The notes under the pieces are model-generated. The model did no database searches, had not been told where the DNA came from, and worked only from the letters and a program-made list of their open reading frames with translations. From Pengzhenrongella sicca (GTDB lineage: Bacteria; Actinomycetota; Actinomycetes; Actinomycetales; Cellulomonadaceae): 64,000 bases of DNA. The position numbers and the translations under genes were made by a program. Positions 17,045-27,006 of the stretch are shown piece after piece (position 1 is the first letter of the stretch; each line of letters starts with the position of its first letter). The stretch spans positions 1,922,001 through 1,986,000 of the forward strand of contig NZ_CP071868.1 in NCBI RefSeq assembly GCF_017569225.1, written 5' to 3'.

Positions 17045-20000
17045 CCATGATCGACACGCTCTTCGGGTTGATCCCCGCCTCCTCGACCGGCCAGCAGTGG
17101 ATCGCGCGCGAGCTGCAGCTGGTCAACTGGGGCGGGTACGACGGGCATCACCGAGTCTTGCTGGCCCCGACCGCGACGCTCCTGTCGGGTGGTTCAGGCT
17201 CGGGCAAGTCCACGCTGATGGACGCGTACATCGCGCTGCTCATGCCGCACACGACGCCGTTCAACGGAGCCTCCAACGGCGGCGTCGTCGGGCGTCCTCG
17301 CGGTAAGGATCAGCGCAACATCCTGTCCTACGCGCGCGGCAAGGTGGACGAGTCCCGCACCGAGGACGGCACGCGCCAGCGGGTGCTGCGGGGCGACGGC
17401 CGGGACACCTGGTCGGCGATCGCGATGACCTGGGTCGACCAGGGCGGGGCCGAGCTCACGGGGGTGCGCGCCTGGTACGTCCCGTCGGCCGCCCGGACCC
17501 TCGACGACGTCGTCGCTGTCAGGGCGACCTGCGACGGCCCGTTCGATCTGCGCGACGTCGAGGCCGCCGCGGCCCAGAAGTTCGCCCGAGCGGCGATGAC
17601 CGCGGTCGGGCTGACGCCGTTCGACACCGACCGGGACTTCAGCGCGCGGCTGTACTCGACGCTCGGAATCGGCACGGCGGGTGACGGGAGCCGGGCGGTC
17701 GCGCTGCTCGGACGCATCCAGGCCGGTCAGCAGATCACCACCGTCGACGCCCTCTACAAGGCGATGGTGCTGGAGGAGCCGGACACGTTCGCGACGGCCG
17801 ACGCGGTCGTCGAGCAGTTCGACACGCTGACCGGCACCCGTGAGCAGATGATCACCGCACGACAGCAGGTGACGTCCCTCGCGCCGATCCGCGAGCACCG
17901 CGACGCAATCGACGCGGCGGGGGACCGGTTGCGGGTCATCGAGCAGATGGGCACGTTCGAGGACGGGACGTCGTCGGCTGCGCTGTGGCGGCACGAGCGT
18001 CGGCTCGGGCTGCTGGGGTCGGTCGAGCAGGACCTGAACGGCCGACACCACCACGCGCAGCGACTCGCTGCCGAGATCGCTGGCCGCATCGCCGCGGCGA
18101 AGTCGGAGCTCGCCGGCGTGCAGGAGACGTTGTGGGCCTCCGGCGGGGACCGGCTCGCCACGGCGCAGCGCGAGCTCCGAGGCGCCGACGACCGGCTGGT
18201 TGTCGTCGAGCGCGCGCGGAACCGGCTCGACGAGACGCTGCGCGCGGACCTGGGGACGTCGGTGACGACCGAGGCGGACTTCGCCGACGTCGTCGCCCGG
18301 GCGTCCGAGGCGTTCCAGGACAGCGACGCGAAGGCAACGAGCCGCAGCGCGCTCTTCGATGCCATGTCGGAGAAGAAGGAGGCGACGGCCGACCTGGCCG
18401 GCCTGCGGGCGGAGCACGCGGCGGTCCTGCGGCGGCGCGACAACATCCCCGGCGAGCTCCACACCGCACGCGCGGCCCTTGCACGGGCGGCCGGCCTTAC
18501 TCCCGACGACCTGCCGTTCGTCGCCGAGCTGATCGAGGTGCGCACCGAGCACGAGCCCTGGCGGGAGGCCTTCAACCTCGCCCTGGGGGGCTTCGCGACC
18601 CGGATGTTGATCGACGTCACCCACCTCGGAGCGTTCCGCAAGGCGATCGACGCCGTGCCGACCGCGCGTCGGATGCGGTTCGAGGGCGTCGCGACGGGTA
18701 TGCGCGAGGATGTCGCGCTCGACACCGCGACGTTGCCCGGCCGGCTCGACGTCCGCAGCGGGCCGTTCTCGGGCTGGCTGCGCAGCGAACTGGCCCGCCG
18801 GTTCGCCTACATCTGCGTCGACACCCCGGCCCAGCTCTCCCAGCACCCGAAGGCGCTCACGCGCTCAGGGCAGGTGTCTGAGGGGGCCCAGGGCGCCCAC
18901 GGCGGGCGGGGTCAGGCGAACGTCCTGGGCTTCACGAACACGCGTCGGCTGGCGCACCTCGAGCAGCAGCTCGCGAGCGCGGCCAGTCGTCTCGAGCTCG
19001 CCGAACGTCAGGTGGTCGACGCCGAGCGGGGGCTGGACCGGCACGACGCCGAGGTCCGCGCTTACCAGCTGCTCCGCGACCTCACGTGGGGCCAGGTGGA
19101 CGTCGCGACCCTCGAGGCGGAGCGGGCCCGGTGGGGACAGCTGATCGACGACGTGCTCTCGGGCAACCCCGAGGTCACGCGGCTCCAGGACACCTCGAGC
19201 ACGCTCGAGTCCACGATCCAGGGGCTGTCGGAGGATCTCGGCCGGACGAAGGCCGACGTCGAGGCTCTGCAGGCCCGCTGGAGCTCGACCGTCGACGAGG
19301 TCGACGGCGCGCAACAGGCGCTCGACGACGCCGAGGCGGCCGGGACCACCGTCGCGCCGGACCAGCGCGCCTACCTCGAGAGTCTGCTGGGAACGACGGG
19401 CGAGACGCCGATCGTGCCCAGTTCGACCGACGCCCTCGCAGCGTTCGACGGCGTCCTTGCGCGGGCGGGCGACGTGCTGCGGGCGGACCGGCAGGCGGCG
19501 CAGCAGACCATCGGCACGGCTCGCGACGCGCTGCGTCGGACCTTCGAGACGTTCGTCGAGCGCTGGCCCGACCCGAACCTCGGCGTCGACCCGGCCGCCT
19601 CCTACGCGGACTACGCGCGCATCCTCGACGACCTTGAGACGAGCGGCCTGCACGACATCGAGTCGGAGTGGCGCACGAGCCTGCTGCGCCTGTCCGGAAA
19701 CGACCTCACCGATCTGTACAACGCCCTGAGCCGGTCGGTCCGGGAGATCAAGGAGCGCATCCGGCCCGTCAACGACATCCTCGCGGACCTGCCGTTCGCC
19801 GACGACGAGCACCGGCTGCGGATCGACGCCCGCGACACCCAGTCGACGCTCGTCGCACGGTTCCGCAAGGAGCTCCGCGACCTGCGCGAGCTCCTGGCCG
19901 CCGAGGCCGACGACGCCGAGCGCGAGCGGCGCTACGCCCGGATGGCCCGGGTGATCGACCGCATCCGCCGGAGCGCACCGGACTTCGCCGACCTGATCGA

Positions 20001-20397
20001 CGTTCGCCGACACGTCCGGCTCAGCGCCGAGAAGGTCGACCTCGACGGCGAGCACGTGGCGCTGTACGACCACATCGGCGAGAAGTCCGGGGGAGAGTCC
20101 CAGGAGCTCGTCGCGTTCATCGTGGGCGCCGCCTTGCGCTACCAGCTCGGCGACGCCGGAGCCGAGCGTCCCCGCTACGCGCCCGTCTTCCTCGACGAGG
20201 CGCTGATCAAGGCAGACGCTCGGTTCACCGGCCGTGCCATCGGCGCGTGGCGCGGGCTGGGCTTCCAGCTGGTCATCGGCGCGCCCAACGACAAGTTCGG
20301 CGCGCTGGAACCACACGTCGACCTCAAGTACGTCGTGCTCAAGGACGCCACCGGGCGTTCGCGGACCAAGCTGATCGCGGGGGTCGCTGCGGACTGA
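17041..20397 (+). CDS. jetC: JetC, SMC-like ATPase of Wadjet type I / MksB-like
   Basis: An SMC/SbcC-type ATPase of 1118 residues. Walker A is GGSGSGKST (residues 50-58). Long coiled-coil arms follow, with an interrupting hinge-like globular region near residues 490-620. The C-terminal head has the ABC signature SGGES (about 1016-1020) and Walker B VFLDEA (about 1049-1054). In Wadjet this protein dimerises and extrudes loops of plasmid DNA. All ATPase motifs look intact. The next gene on the strand is an MTA phosphorylase; no JetD (DUF3322/DUF2220, Toprim nuclease) gene follows or precedes, which is unusual for type I Wadjet. Confidence 0.92.
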   Translation: MTMIDTLFGLIPASSTGQQWIARELQLVNWGGYDGHHRVLLAPTATLLSGGSGSGKSTLMDAYIALLMPHTTPFNGASNGGVVGRPRGKDQRNILSYARGKVDESRTEDGTRQRVLRGDGRDTWSAIAMTWVDQGGAELTGVRAWYVPSAARTLDDVVAVRATCDGPFDLRDVEAAAAQKFARAAMTAVGLTPFDTDRDFSARLYSTLGIGTAGDGSRAVALLGRIQAGQQITTVDALYKAMVLEEPDTFATADAVVEQFDTLTGTREQMITARQQVTSLAPIREHRDAIDAAGDRLRVIEQMGTFEDGTSSAALWRHERRLGLLGSVEQDLNGRHHHAQRLAAEIAGRIAAAKSELAGVQETLWASGGDRLATAQRELRGADDRLVVVERARNRLDETLRADLGTSVTTEADFADVVARASEAFQDSDAKATSRSALFDAMSEKKEATADLAGLRAEHAAVLRRRDNIPGELHTARAALARAAGLTPDDLPFVAELIEVRTEHEPWREAFNLALGGFATRMLIDVTHLGAFRKAIDAVPTARRMRFEGVATGMREDVALDTATLPGRLDVRSGPFSGWLRSELARRFAYICVDTPAQLSQHPKALTRSGQVSEGAQGAHGGRGQANVLGFTNTRRLAHLEQQLASAASRLELAERQVVDAERGLDRHDAEVRAYQLLRDLTWGQVDVATLEAERARWGQLIDDVLSGNPEVTRLQDTSSTLESTIQGLSEDLGRTKADVEALQARWSSTVDEVDGAQQALDDAEAAGTTVAPDQRAYLESLLGTTGETPIVPSSTDALAAFDGVLARAGDVLRADRQAAQQTIGTARDALRRTFETFVERWPDPNLGVDPAASYADYARILDDLETSGLHDIESEWRTSLLRLSGNDLTDLYNALSRSVREIKERIRPVNDILADLPFADDEHRLRIDARDTQSTLVARFRKELRDLRELLAAEADDAERERRYARMARVIDRIRRSAPDFADLIDVRRHVRLSAEKVDLDGEHVALYDHIGEKSGGESQELVAFIVGAALRYQLGDAGAERPRYAPVFLDEALIKADARFTGRAIGAWRGLGFQLVIGAPNDKFGALEPHVDLKYVVLKDATGRSRTKLIAGVAAD

Positions 20398-20566
20398 CAG
20401 CCGTGAGCGCGCTGCCGAGCAGGGGGCCGGTGAGCCGCGCGGCACGACTGGACCGGAGCCTGGCGGATGATCGTCTTCTGCTGTAGATGTGACGGAAGTC
20501 TTTCGGGGCGTGGGCTGGGCCTCGCCAGGAGCGCATCTCGAGGTTCCCCGATGGCACACTCCAGAA

Positions 20567-21364
20567 ATGATCAGCACCCAGATCCCGTCAATCGCCGTCA
20601 TCGGCGGCTCCGGCTTCTACTCCTTCCTGGACGACGTCGAGCACCACGAGGTCAGCACGCCATACGGCGCCCCGTCCGCTGCGATCGCGGTCGGCTCGGT
20701 CGGCGGGCGGTCCGTGGCCTTCGTGCCGCGCCACGGACTGCACCACGAGTTCCCGCCGCACGCGATCAACTATCGGGCGAACATCTGGGCGCTGCGGTCG
20801 TTGGGGGTACGGCGCGTCCTGGCGCCGTGTGCGGTCGGCGGGCTCTCCGTCGACGTCGCCCCAGGCGATCTCGTGGTTCCTGACCAGTTGGTGGACCGGA
20901 CGACCTCGCGGACGCAGACGTTCTACGACTCCGGTGCGGTCCACGCCCCGTTCGCGGACCCCTACTGTCCCGAGCTCCGCGAGGCGTTGCTCGCCCGTGC
21001 GGGCGGCCGGCGAGAGGCGGCCACGATGGTGGTCATCGAGGGCCCCAGGTTCTCGTCCCGGGCCGAGTCGAAGAGCTACGCCGCGGCGGGGTGGTCGCTG
21101 GTGAACATGACTGGACACCCCGAGGCGGTCCTCGCCCGAGAGCTGGGCCTGTGCTACGCGACCCTCGCCCTGGTGACCGACCTGGATGCGGGGGTCGACG
21201 CCGCGGGGGCTGTGCACCAGGGCGCGGTGTTCGCAACCTTCGCACAGCACATCGACAGGATGAAGCAGGCGTTGTCCGGAGTGATCGCGGACCTCGGCGA
21301 GCACGCCGACTGCACGTGTGCCGACTGGCTGGCGGACGTCGCGTTGCCGTTCGACCTGCCGTGA
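20567..21364 (+). CDS. S-methyl-5'-thioadenosine phosphorylase-like nucleoside phosphorylase
   Basis: A 265-residue PNP/MTAP-family enzyme that would cleave MTA or a related 5'-modified adenosine with phosphate. Family signatures: IGGSGFYSF at the N-terminus, VPRHGLHHEFPPHAINYRAN (phosphate and ribose site) and NMTGHPEAVLARELGLCYA. Asp residues in LVTDLDAGVD suit a 6-aminopurine base. I chose the ATG at 20567; the longer frame lacks a ribosome site. It overlaps the next gene as GTGA. Its position at the head of a sugar-transfer cluster, rather than in a methionine-salvage operon, suggests a special substrate, as an inference. Confidence 0.85.
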   Translation: MISTQIPSIAVIGGSGFYSFLDDVEHHEVSTPYGAPSAAIAVGSVGGRSVAFVPRHGLHHEFPPHAINYRANIWALRSLGVRRVLAPCAVGGLSVDVAPGDLVVPDQLVDRTTSRTQTFYDSGAVHAPFADPYCPELREALLARAGGRREAATMVVIEGPRFSSRAESKSYAAAGWSLVNMTGHPEAVLARELGLCYATLALVTDLDAGVDAAGAVHQGAVFATFAQHIDRMKQALSGVIADLGEHADCTCADWLADVALPFDLP

Positions 21365-22407
21365 AGGTCCTGCTGACCGGTGCAGCAGGGTTCATCGGGA
21401 CGGCGATCTGGACCGAGCTCGTCGAACGCGGGCACGACGTGGTCGCGGTCGATGCCTACATCCCTCAGGCCCACCCGGTCGACGTCGCAGGCCGGCCGGA
21501 CGTGCATCGGCTCGACGTGCGTCGGGCGGGGGAGTGGCCAGAGCTCCTGCGCGGCGTCGAGGTGGTCTGCCACCAGGCGGCGATGGTGGGGGCGGGGGTG
21601 ACTGTCGCCGATCTGCCCGCCTACGCGGGGCACAACGACCTCGGGACTGCGGTCCTGCTGGCTGCGATGCATGCCGCCGGGGTGGGTCGGATCGTGCTCG
21701 CCTCTTCGATGGTGGTGTACGGCGAGGGGCGCTATGCGTGCGCTGCCCACGGTGCCCAGGAGCCAGGCCCGCGGAGTCTGGCGGCACTTGAGGCCGGGGA
21801 CTTCGACAACCACTGCCCGCAGTGCGGCGGGGGTCTGACCTGGGAGACAGTCCCGGAGCGCGCCCGGCTCGACCCGCGCAGCAGCTACGCAGCGAGCAAG
21901 CTCGCGCAGGAGCACTACGCCGCGGCGTGGGCGCGTCAGGGCCAGGGCAGCGCGATCGCCCTGCGCTACCACAACGTGTACGGCCCCGGCATGCCCCGCG
22001 ACACCCCGTACTCCGGGGTCGCCGCCATGTTCCGGTCCTCGATCGAGGCCGGGCGCGCCCCGGAGGTGTTCGAGGACGGCGCCCAGATGCGCGACTTCGT
22101 GCACGTCGGCGACGTCGCACGCGCCAACGCGATCGCGATCGAGGCCGTGCTCCACGCACCGACGCAACGATTCGCGGCGTTCAACGTCTGCTCCGGCCGG
22201 CCGATCTCCATCGGCGACGTCGCGCGCGCGGTTGCCGCCGGGACCGGTTCGGATCTCGCCCCGATCGTGACCGGGCGCTACCGGATCGGCGACGTTCGCC
22301 ACATCGTGGCCTCGCCCGCGCTCGCCCGCAGCGAGCTCGGTTTCGTCGCCGAGGTCGACCCCCTGGTCGGCCTGCCCCGGTTCGCCACGGAGCCGCTACG
22401 GGCGTGA
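21361..22407 (+). CDS. Extended SDR NDP-sugar epimerase with Cys-rich insert (dTDP-L-rhamnose 4-epimerase-like)
   Basis: A 348-residue NAD-dependent epimerase/dehydratase. The Rossmann motif TGAAGFIG is near the N-terminus and the catalytic Tyr-Lys pair is SYAASK (about residues 179-184). An insert of about 45 residues before it carries YACAAHG and CPQCGGGL, reminiscent of the metal-ribbon insert of dTDP-L-rhamnose 4-epimerases. The GTG start overlaps the MTAP stop, so the two genes are coupled. The exact sugar nucleotide is unproven. Confidence 0.82.
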   Translation: MKVLLTGAAGFIGTAIWTELVERGHDVVAVDAYIPQAHPVDVAGRPDVHRLDVRRAGEWPELLRGVEVVCHQAAMVGAGVTVADLPAYAGHNDLGTAVLLAAMHAAGVGRIVLASSMVVYGEGRYACAAHGAQEPGPRSLAALEAGDFDNHCPQCGGGLTWETVPERARLDPRSSYAASKLAQEHYAAAWARQGQGSAIALRYHNVYGPGMPRDTPYSGVAAMFRSSIEAGRAPEVFEDGAQMRDFVHVGDVARANAIAIEAVLHAPTQRFAAFNVCSGRPISIGDVARAVAAGTGSDLAPIVTGRYRIGDVRHIVASPALARSELGFVAEVDPLVGLPRFATEPLRA

Positions 22408-22439
22408 TGGCCACCAGGTGAGAGACACCGGGTGGACAG

Positions 22440-23759
22440 TCACCAGGCGGTGCGCAGCAGGTGCTGGACGGTGATCGCGAACCCGACCTGCAGGGCGAGC
22501 CCGGCGCCCCTCCAGCGTCCGGGCAGGTACGCGCAGGAGAGCATGATCCAGCCGATGAACGGGAGCCAGATCCGTTCGACCTCGGCCTTGCTCAGCAGGG
22601 TCAGATCGGCGACCAGCACCATCGCGACTCCCGCTGCGGCGAGAGCGCCGAGGGCGTGCGCGCTGGGACGCCGGAGGGCGTCGGCCATGTCGCGGGCGGC
22701 GCAGGCAAGGGCGGCGCCCAGCACCGGACCGCCTGCGATCAGCAGCGCGGCGAGGTTGCCCCACAGCCAGTACGCGGCCGGCCGCCTGCTCGCGACCCCG
22801 GCCCAGTACCGGTCCTGCAGCGCGGGAAACGCCTCCCACCACGCGAAGCCCAGGGCGGCGAAGACCAAGACCAGCCCGAGTGCCGCGCCGGCAGCGAACG
22901 GCAGCGGGTACCAGGACCGCGCCACCAGGAGGATGGCGACGGCGAGGATCCCCAGCAGGACCAGCCCGTAGGACATCATCACCGCGTACCCGAGCACGAG
23001 CCCCGCGACCACCGACCAGGCCGCCGAGCGCCGCACGGCACCGAGCGCCAGCGCGGCGGCTCCCCACGCGGCGACCGCGGCGAACACCGCATCTGCCGAG
23101 ACCGCCTGCCAGATCGCCACCGGGCCCAGGACCAAGAACGGCAAAGCCCGTCGGGCCGCGGCCTCGGCCCCGAGGGCGCGGGCGGTCACCAGGACAGCCA
23201 ACGGCGTGGTGGCCGCCACCGCGGTCACGACCAGCCCGGCCGCCAGCGGCGAACCGAGCCCCACCTGGACGAGCAGCACGAAGAAGAGCAGGGCACCCGG
23301 CGGGTGCCCGGCCACGTGCGCCGGCCAGCCGTCGGGACCGAGCGGGATCCGACTGATGAACTCGCGCAGCATCGTGGGGACGTCGGTGATCCCGCGCGCG
23401 GCCGGGAGGTACTCGTACCCCGAGTCGAGGGGCCCCGCGATGCCGGGAGCACCGTCGACCAGGGCCAGGGCGAGCATCCAGGCCACGCCCACCAGCCACG
23501 CGGCTGCGAGCAGGGCGCGCCAGGGCAGGCGATGCGCGGCGGTGATCGACCAGGTGACCCCAACGGCACCGATGAGCAACGCGGGCACCGTGCCCGGGCC
23601 GATGCGGGGCCACCAGCTGGCGCGCAGCGGCGGGAACGACCGGATCACGTCGACGTCCCAGCCGGTGACGGCCGGAACGGCCATCGCGAGCACCACCAGC
23701 ACGGTCGCAGCGCCGAGACCCCACAAGGGCGCGCGGGTTCGACTTCGCCGGGAGGGCAT
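22440..23759 (-). CDS. Polytopic membrane protein, GT-C glycosyltransferase-like
   Basis: A 439-residue integral membrane protein with about 11-12 hydrophobic spans. A large periplasmic loop follows the second or third span (GPLDSGYEYLPAARGITDVP, and DGWPAHVAGHPPGALLFF). Acidic and His residues in the first loops plus many spans are the hallmark of GT-C lipid-linked sugar transferases, but no family motif is decisive. It is the only minus-strand gene inside the cluster and converges with the epimerase gene. I start it at the ATG at 23759; the longer frame enters the divergent GT2 gene. Confidence 0.7.
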   Translation of the reverse strand: MPSRRSRTRAPLWGLGAATVLVVLAMAVPAVTGWDVDVIRSFPPLRASWWPRIGPGTVPALLIGAVGVTWSITAAHRLPWRALLAAAWLVGVAWMLALALVDGAPGIAGPLDSGYEYLPAARGITDVPTMLREFISRIPLGPDGWPAHVAGHPPGALLFFVLLVQVGLGSPLAAGLVVTAVAATTPLAVLVTARALGAEAAARRALPFLVLGPVAIWQAVSADAVFAAVAAWGAAALALGAVRRSAAWSVVAGLVLGYAVMMSYGLVLLGILAVAILLVARSWYPLPFAAGAALGLVLVFAALGFAWWEAFPALQDRYWAGVASRRPAAYWLWGNLAALLIAGGPVLGAALACAARDMADALRRPSAHALGALAAAGVAMVLVADLTLLSKAEVERIWLPFIGWIMLSCAYLPGRWRGAGLALQVGFAITVQHLLRTAW

Positions 23760-23871
23760 GGCGCCATGCTGGCAGGAGGTGATCACCCGCGGCGACGATC
23801 CTGCAGCGACGTCAGAGTTCCGTAAGGCTTGAGCGGCCTTTTGCGCGTCGGTGTTCTCTAGCGTCGAACGC

Positions 23872-24531
23872 ATGCCGTATCGATGCGATCTGGTCATTCC
23901 GTGCAAGGACGAAGCCGCTGCCCTGCCTGCCCTGCTGGCGTCAGTGCCGGCGGGCTTCGTCGTCGTCGTCGTCGACAACGGCTCGACCGATGGGACCGCC
24001 GAGGTCGCCCGGCGGCACGGTGCCCGCGTCGTGCACGAGTTTCGGTCCGGGTACGGCGCCGCCGTGCACGCCGGGATCGAGGCCGCTGGCGCCGAGTATG
24101 TCGCGGTGATGGACGGGGACGGGTCGATGGACCCGTCCGAGCTGGTCGGGCTGCTCGACCTGGTGCTCGCGGGCAGCGCGACGATGGCGCTCGGCCGGCG
24201 CCGTCCGGTCCGCAGCGGAGTCTGGCCGTGGCACGCCCGCGCGGGCAACGCGGTTGTGCTGTGGTGGTTGCGCCGTCGCACGGGTCTGGACGTCCGCGAC
24301 GTCGCCCCGATGCGGGTGTGCCGCCGGGCGGACCTGCTCGCCCTCGATGTGCGAGATCGCCGATTCGGCTACCCCGTCGAACTGCTGGTCAAGGCACGCG
24401 CGGCCGGCTGGGTGCTCGTCGAGTCCGACATCCGCTACCTTCCGCGGGCGGCCGGGACCCGGTCGAAGGTCTCCGGCAGCATCCGCGGCTCGGTGCGCGC
24501 CGCCCGCGACTTCGCCCGGGTGCTCCCGTGA
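23872..24531 (+). CDS. Family 2 glycosyltransferase (dolichyl/polyprenyl-phosphate sugar synthase-like)
   Basis: A 219-residue GT-A fold enzyme without membrane spans. The nucleotide-sugar site motifs are VIPCKDEAAALPALL, VDNGSTDGTAEVARRHGA and the DXD-like MDGDGSMDP. The C-terminal positively charged region (GTRSKVSGSIRGSVRAARDF) is typical of polyprenyl-phosphate sugar synthases. Start ATG 23872; an in-frame GTG at 23851 is possible. It overlaps the next gene (GTGA). The natural acceptor may be polyprenyl phosphate, given the membrane GT-C-like neighbour. Confidence 0.85.
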   Translation: MPYRCDLVIPCKDEAAALPALLASVPAGFVVVVVDNGSTDGTAEVARRHGARVVHEFRSGYGAAVHAGIEAAGAEYVAVMDGDGSMDPSELVGLLDLVLAGSATMALGRRRPVRSGVWPWHARAGNAVVLWWLRRRTGLDVRDVAPMRVCRRADLLALDVRDRRFGYPVELLVKARAAGWVLVESDIRYLPRAAGTRSKVSGSIRGSVRAARDFARVLP

Positions 24532-25190
24532 CCGCGCCGGTCGTGCTGGTGATGGCGAAAGTCCCGATCCCGGGTCTGGTCAAGACCCGCCTCGCGGCGA
24601 CCGAGGGACCGGTGCGGGCCGCCCGACTTGCGACCGCCGCGCTGCTCGACACCCTCGACGTCTGCGAGGTCGCCTTTGGTCTCGGCCGCTGCCACCTGTC
24701 CCTCGGCGGCGACCTCGCGCTGCTCGACGACGCGCTCCTGGCAGCCCGGCTGCGGGCGTGGACGATCCACCCCCAGCGGGGCTCCGACCTGGGGGACCGG
24801 ATCGCGAACGCGCACCGAGACGTGCACGCTGTCTCAGGCACCCCTGTCGTCCAGATTGGAATGGACACCCCGCAGGCCTCTAGCCGCGATCTCGACGCGA
24901 TCGCGCGTCTGGTCTCGGTCGATCGGCCGGTGCTCGGCCTGGCCGATGACGGCGGGTGGTGGGTGCTCGCGAGCGGCGAGCCGGCGCACGTGAACGGTCT
25001 CGAGCAGGTCCCGATGTCAACGCCGGGCACCGGCCGTGCGACGTGGAACCTCCTGCAGGCTCGCGCGAGAACCGTCGGGGTCGCGCCGATGATGCGCGAC
25101 GTCGACGAGGCGGTCGACGCCGAGCACGTCGCCGCCCTCGCGCCGGCGACCCGGTTCGCGAGCGCCTGGCGGGCGGGACGCGTCTCATGA
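24528..25190 (+). CDS. DUF2064 (TIGR04282-type) nucleotidyl/glycosyltransferase-like protein
   Basis: A 220-residue protein whose N-terminus VVLVMAKVPIPGLVKTRLA is the DUF2064 signature, a variant of the MobA-like/GT-A nucleotide-binding loop. A second conserved segment, VQIGMDTPQASSRDLDAI, and DDGGWWVLA are present. Members are often annotated as arsenosugar-associated glycosyltransferases because some sit beside radical SAM genes; no such gene is seen here. Coupled to GT2 (GTGA) and to the methyltransferase (ATGA). The role is not established. Confidence 0.82.
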   Translation: MTAPVVLVMAKVPIPGLVKTRLAATEGPVRAARLATAALLDTLDVCEVAFGLGRCHLSLGGDLALLDDALLAARLRAWTIHPQRGSDLGDRIANAHRDVHAVSGTPVVQIGMDTPQASSRDLDAIARLVSVDRPVLGLADDGGWWVLASGEPAHVNGLEQVPMSTPGTGRATWNLLQARARTVGVAPMMRDVDEAVDAEHVAALAPATRFASAWRAGRVS

Positions 25191-25846
25191 CCGCCGACGT
25201 GCACTTCGCGGCCGTATTCACCGCAGCGCTACAAGGCGAGCCGTGCACGATCGTGGGGCTGGGCGACCAGCCACAGCTCATCCCCGCCCCGCGCTGGCGC
25301 GGGGCTGCCGACGCTGGGGACCGCGCGGTCTTGGCGCAATGCACGGGCTCCACGATCGACTTAGGCTGCGGGCCGGGCCGCATGGCCGAGCATCTCGCCG
25401 CCCGAGGGCAGACCGTCCTCGGGGTCGATCTCATGCCCGAGGCCGTCGCTCAGACCCGCGCACGCGGCGTCCGGGCGGTCCGACGCGACCTGTTCGGTCC
25501 ACTGCCCGGCGAGGGTCACTGGGGGTGCGCGCTGCTCGCCGACGGCAACATCGGCATCGGTGGCGACCCCGTCCTGCTGCTGCGACGCGCTCGCGGCCTG
25601 GTCGCCGTCGGCGGCGTCATCGTCGTCGACCTCGCCCCACCGGGGGCCGGGCTGCGGGTGCACACCGTGCATCTGCGAACCGGAGCCCGTCGCTCACGAT
25701 CGTTCCCCTGGGCGGTCGTGGGGGCCGACGCGATCGGCACCGTTGCCAGAGCCGTAGGGCTCGACCTCGATGGCCTGCACGAGCACGAGGGACGGTGGTT
25801 CGCCGTGCTGCGCCGAACGGGCGGAGACCCGACATGCCTGGGCTGA
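25187..25846 (+). CDS. Class I SAM-dependent methyltransferase
   Basis: A 219-residue methyltransferase. Motif I is TIDLGCGPGRMAEHLAARG and motif post-I is LGVDLMPEAV. A later VGGVIVVDLAPPGAGL strand-loop completes the Rossmann-like core. The first 45 residues form an unusual extension. The acceptor is unknown. Overlaps of four bases upstream and 13 bases downstream place it firmly inside the operon. Confidence 0.82.
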   Translation: MTADVHFAAVFTAALQGEPCTIVGLGDQPQLIPAPRWRGAADAGDRAVLAQCTGSTIDLGCGPGRMAEHLAARGQTVLGVDLMPEAVAQTRARGVRAVRRDLFGPLPGEGHWGCALLADGNIGIGGDPVLLLRRARGLVAVGGVIVVDLAPPGAGLRVHTVHLRTGARRSRSFPWAVVGADAIGTVARAVGLDLDGLHEHEGRWFAVLRRTGGDPTCLG

Positions 25847-27006
25847 GGCTGCGCGTTCCGCACGAGTCGGACTTCGGCTCCCGGCTGCGTAGCCCCGCGG
25901 TGGCCGCGCGGGTCGGGCTGTGGCTCGGCATCTGCTTCCTGATCGCGTTCCTCACCGGTGTGTACAGCCACCTCGCGCAGGCCGCGTACCCGTGGTTCCC
26001 CGTGCCGACCCAGCCGTCGTGGACCTATCGCGTCACCCAAGGGCTGCACGTCGCCGCCGGGACCGCCGCCGTTCCGTTGCTCCTGATCAAGCTGTGGTCG
26101 GTCTTTCCGAAGTTCTTCGCCCGACCCCCGTGGCGCCGCCGTCGGGCCCTGGTCCTGCACGGCCTCGAGCGAGCCTCCGTCGGGGTGCTCGTCGCGGCGG
26201 CGATCTTCCAGCTCGCCAGCGGCCTGGCGAACGTCGGCCACTGGTACCCGTGGGCGTTCTCGTTCGTCGCCACGCACTACGCGGTCGGCTGGATCGCCCT
26301 CGGCGCCCTGCTGGTCCACGTCGCGGTCAAGCTGCCGGTCATCACCCAGGCACTGGGGCGCGACCTCGAGGACACGGAGCTCGACCGGCCGAATCTGGCG
26401 GCGGACGCACCGGGGCTCTCCCGCCGAGGACTGCTCCAGACCGCCCTGATCGCGGCGACCCTCGCGGTCGTCAGCACCGCCGGGTCGACGGTGCCGGCAC
26501 TGCGTCGGATCTCGGTGTTCGGGGTTCGCTCCGGCCAGGGACCGCAAGGGATTCCGATCAACCGCTCCGCCGCGGCGGCCCGCGTCGAAACCGCCGCGCT
26601 CGCAGGAGACTTCGCGCTGACCGTGGTGCACGGCGACCGGCAGCTTCGGCTGACCACCGCCCAGCTCGCCGCGATGCCCCAGCACACTGCGGTGCTCCCG
26701 ATCGCCTGCGTCGAGGGGTGGAGTGCGACCGGGGAATGGACCGGGGTGCGCGTGCGGGACCTCGTCGCGCTGCTCGACGCGCCACCAGAGTCGGCGGTGC
26801 TTGTGCGATCCCTTCAGGAGCGTGGTGCCTACCGCGGGTCACGACTGCCCGCCAACTACGTCGCCGACGACCAGACTCTGCTCGCCCTGCGCCTCGGCGG
26901 CGAGCCCCTGAGCCTCGACCACGGCTACCCGTGCCGGATCATCGCCCCGAACCGGCCCGGGGTCCTGCAGACCAAGTGGGTCTCGATGATCGAGGTCGAG
27001 CTGTGA
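25834..27006 (+). CDS. Membrane-anchored molybdopterin-dependent oxidoreductase (sulfite oxidase/YedY fold)
   Basis: A 390-residue two-part protein. The N-terminal 175 residues hold four hydrophobic spans with His residues (GVYSHLA, THYAVGW) like a cytochrome b-type anchor. A stretch SRRGLLQTALIAATL (about 188-202) resembles a TAT signal. The last roughly 145 residues are a sulfite oxidase-type Mo-cofactor domain with the metal-binding Cys in PIACVEGWSATGEWTG (Cys at about 292). It likely reduces or oxidises a periplasmic substrate using the quinone pool. Overlaps both neighbours. Confidence 0.85.
   Translation: MPGLRLRVPHESDFGSRLRSPAVAARVGLWLGICFLIAFLTGVYSHLAQAAYPWFPVPTQPSWTYRVTQGLHVAAGTAAVPLLLIKLWSVFPKFFARPPWRRRRALVLHGLERASVGVLVAAAIFQLASGLANVGHWYPWAFSFVATHYAVGWIALGALLVHVAVKLPVITQALGRDLEDTELDRPNLAADAPGLSRRGLLQTALIAATLAVVSTAGSTVPALRRISVFGVRSGQGPQGIPINRSAAAARVETAALAGDFALTVVHGDRQLRLTTAQLAAMPQHTAVLPIACVEGWSATGEWTGVRVRDLVALLDAPPESAVLVRSLQERGAYRGSRLPANYVADDQTLLALRLGGEPLSLDHGYPCRIIAPNRPGVLQTKWVSMIEVEL

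Noticed and set aside
14857-20397. Complete Wadjet defence system
   Set aside because: The nuclease subunit JetD is not in the window next to the operon, so a complete system cannot be claimed.
20403-20486. 27-codon frame after jetC as a jetD start
   Set aside because: Too short, with no ribosome site and no similarity I can recognise to DUF3322; kept only as a remark in the Wadjet finding.
17194-20601. Two long minus-strand frames (about 550 and 580 codons) opposite jetC
   Set aside because: Both are antisense to the conserved SMC-like gene and show no domain.
20567-25846. Arsenosugar biosynthesis cluster
   Set aside because: No radical SAM (ArsS) or ArsM-type Cys-rich methyltransferase is present; the DUF2064 name alone is not enough.
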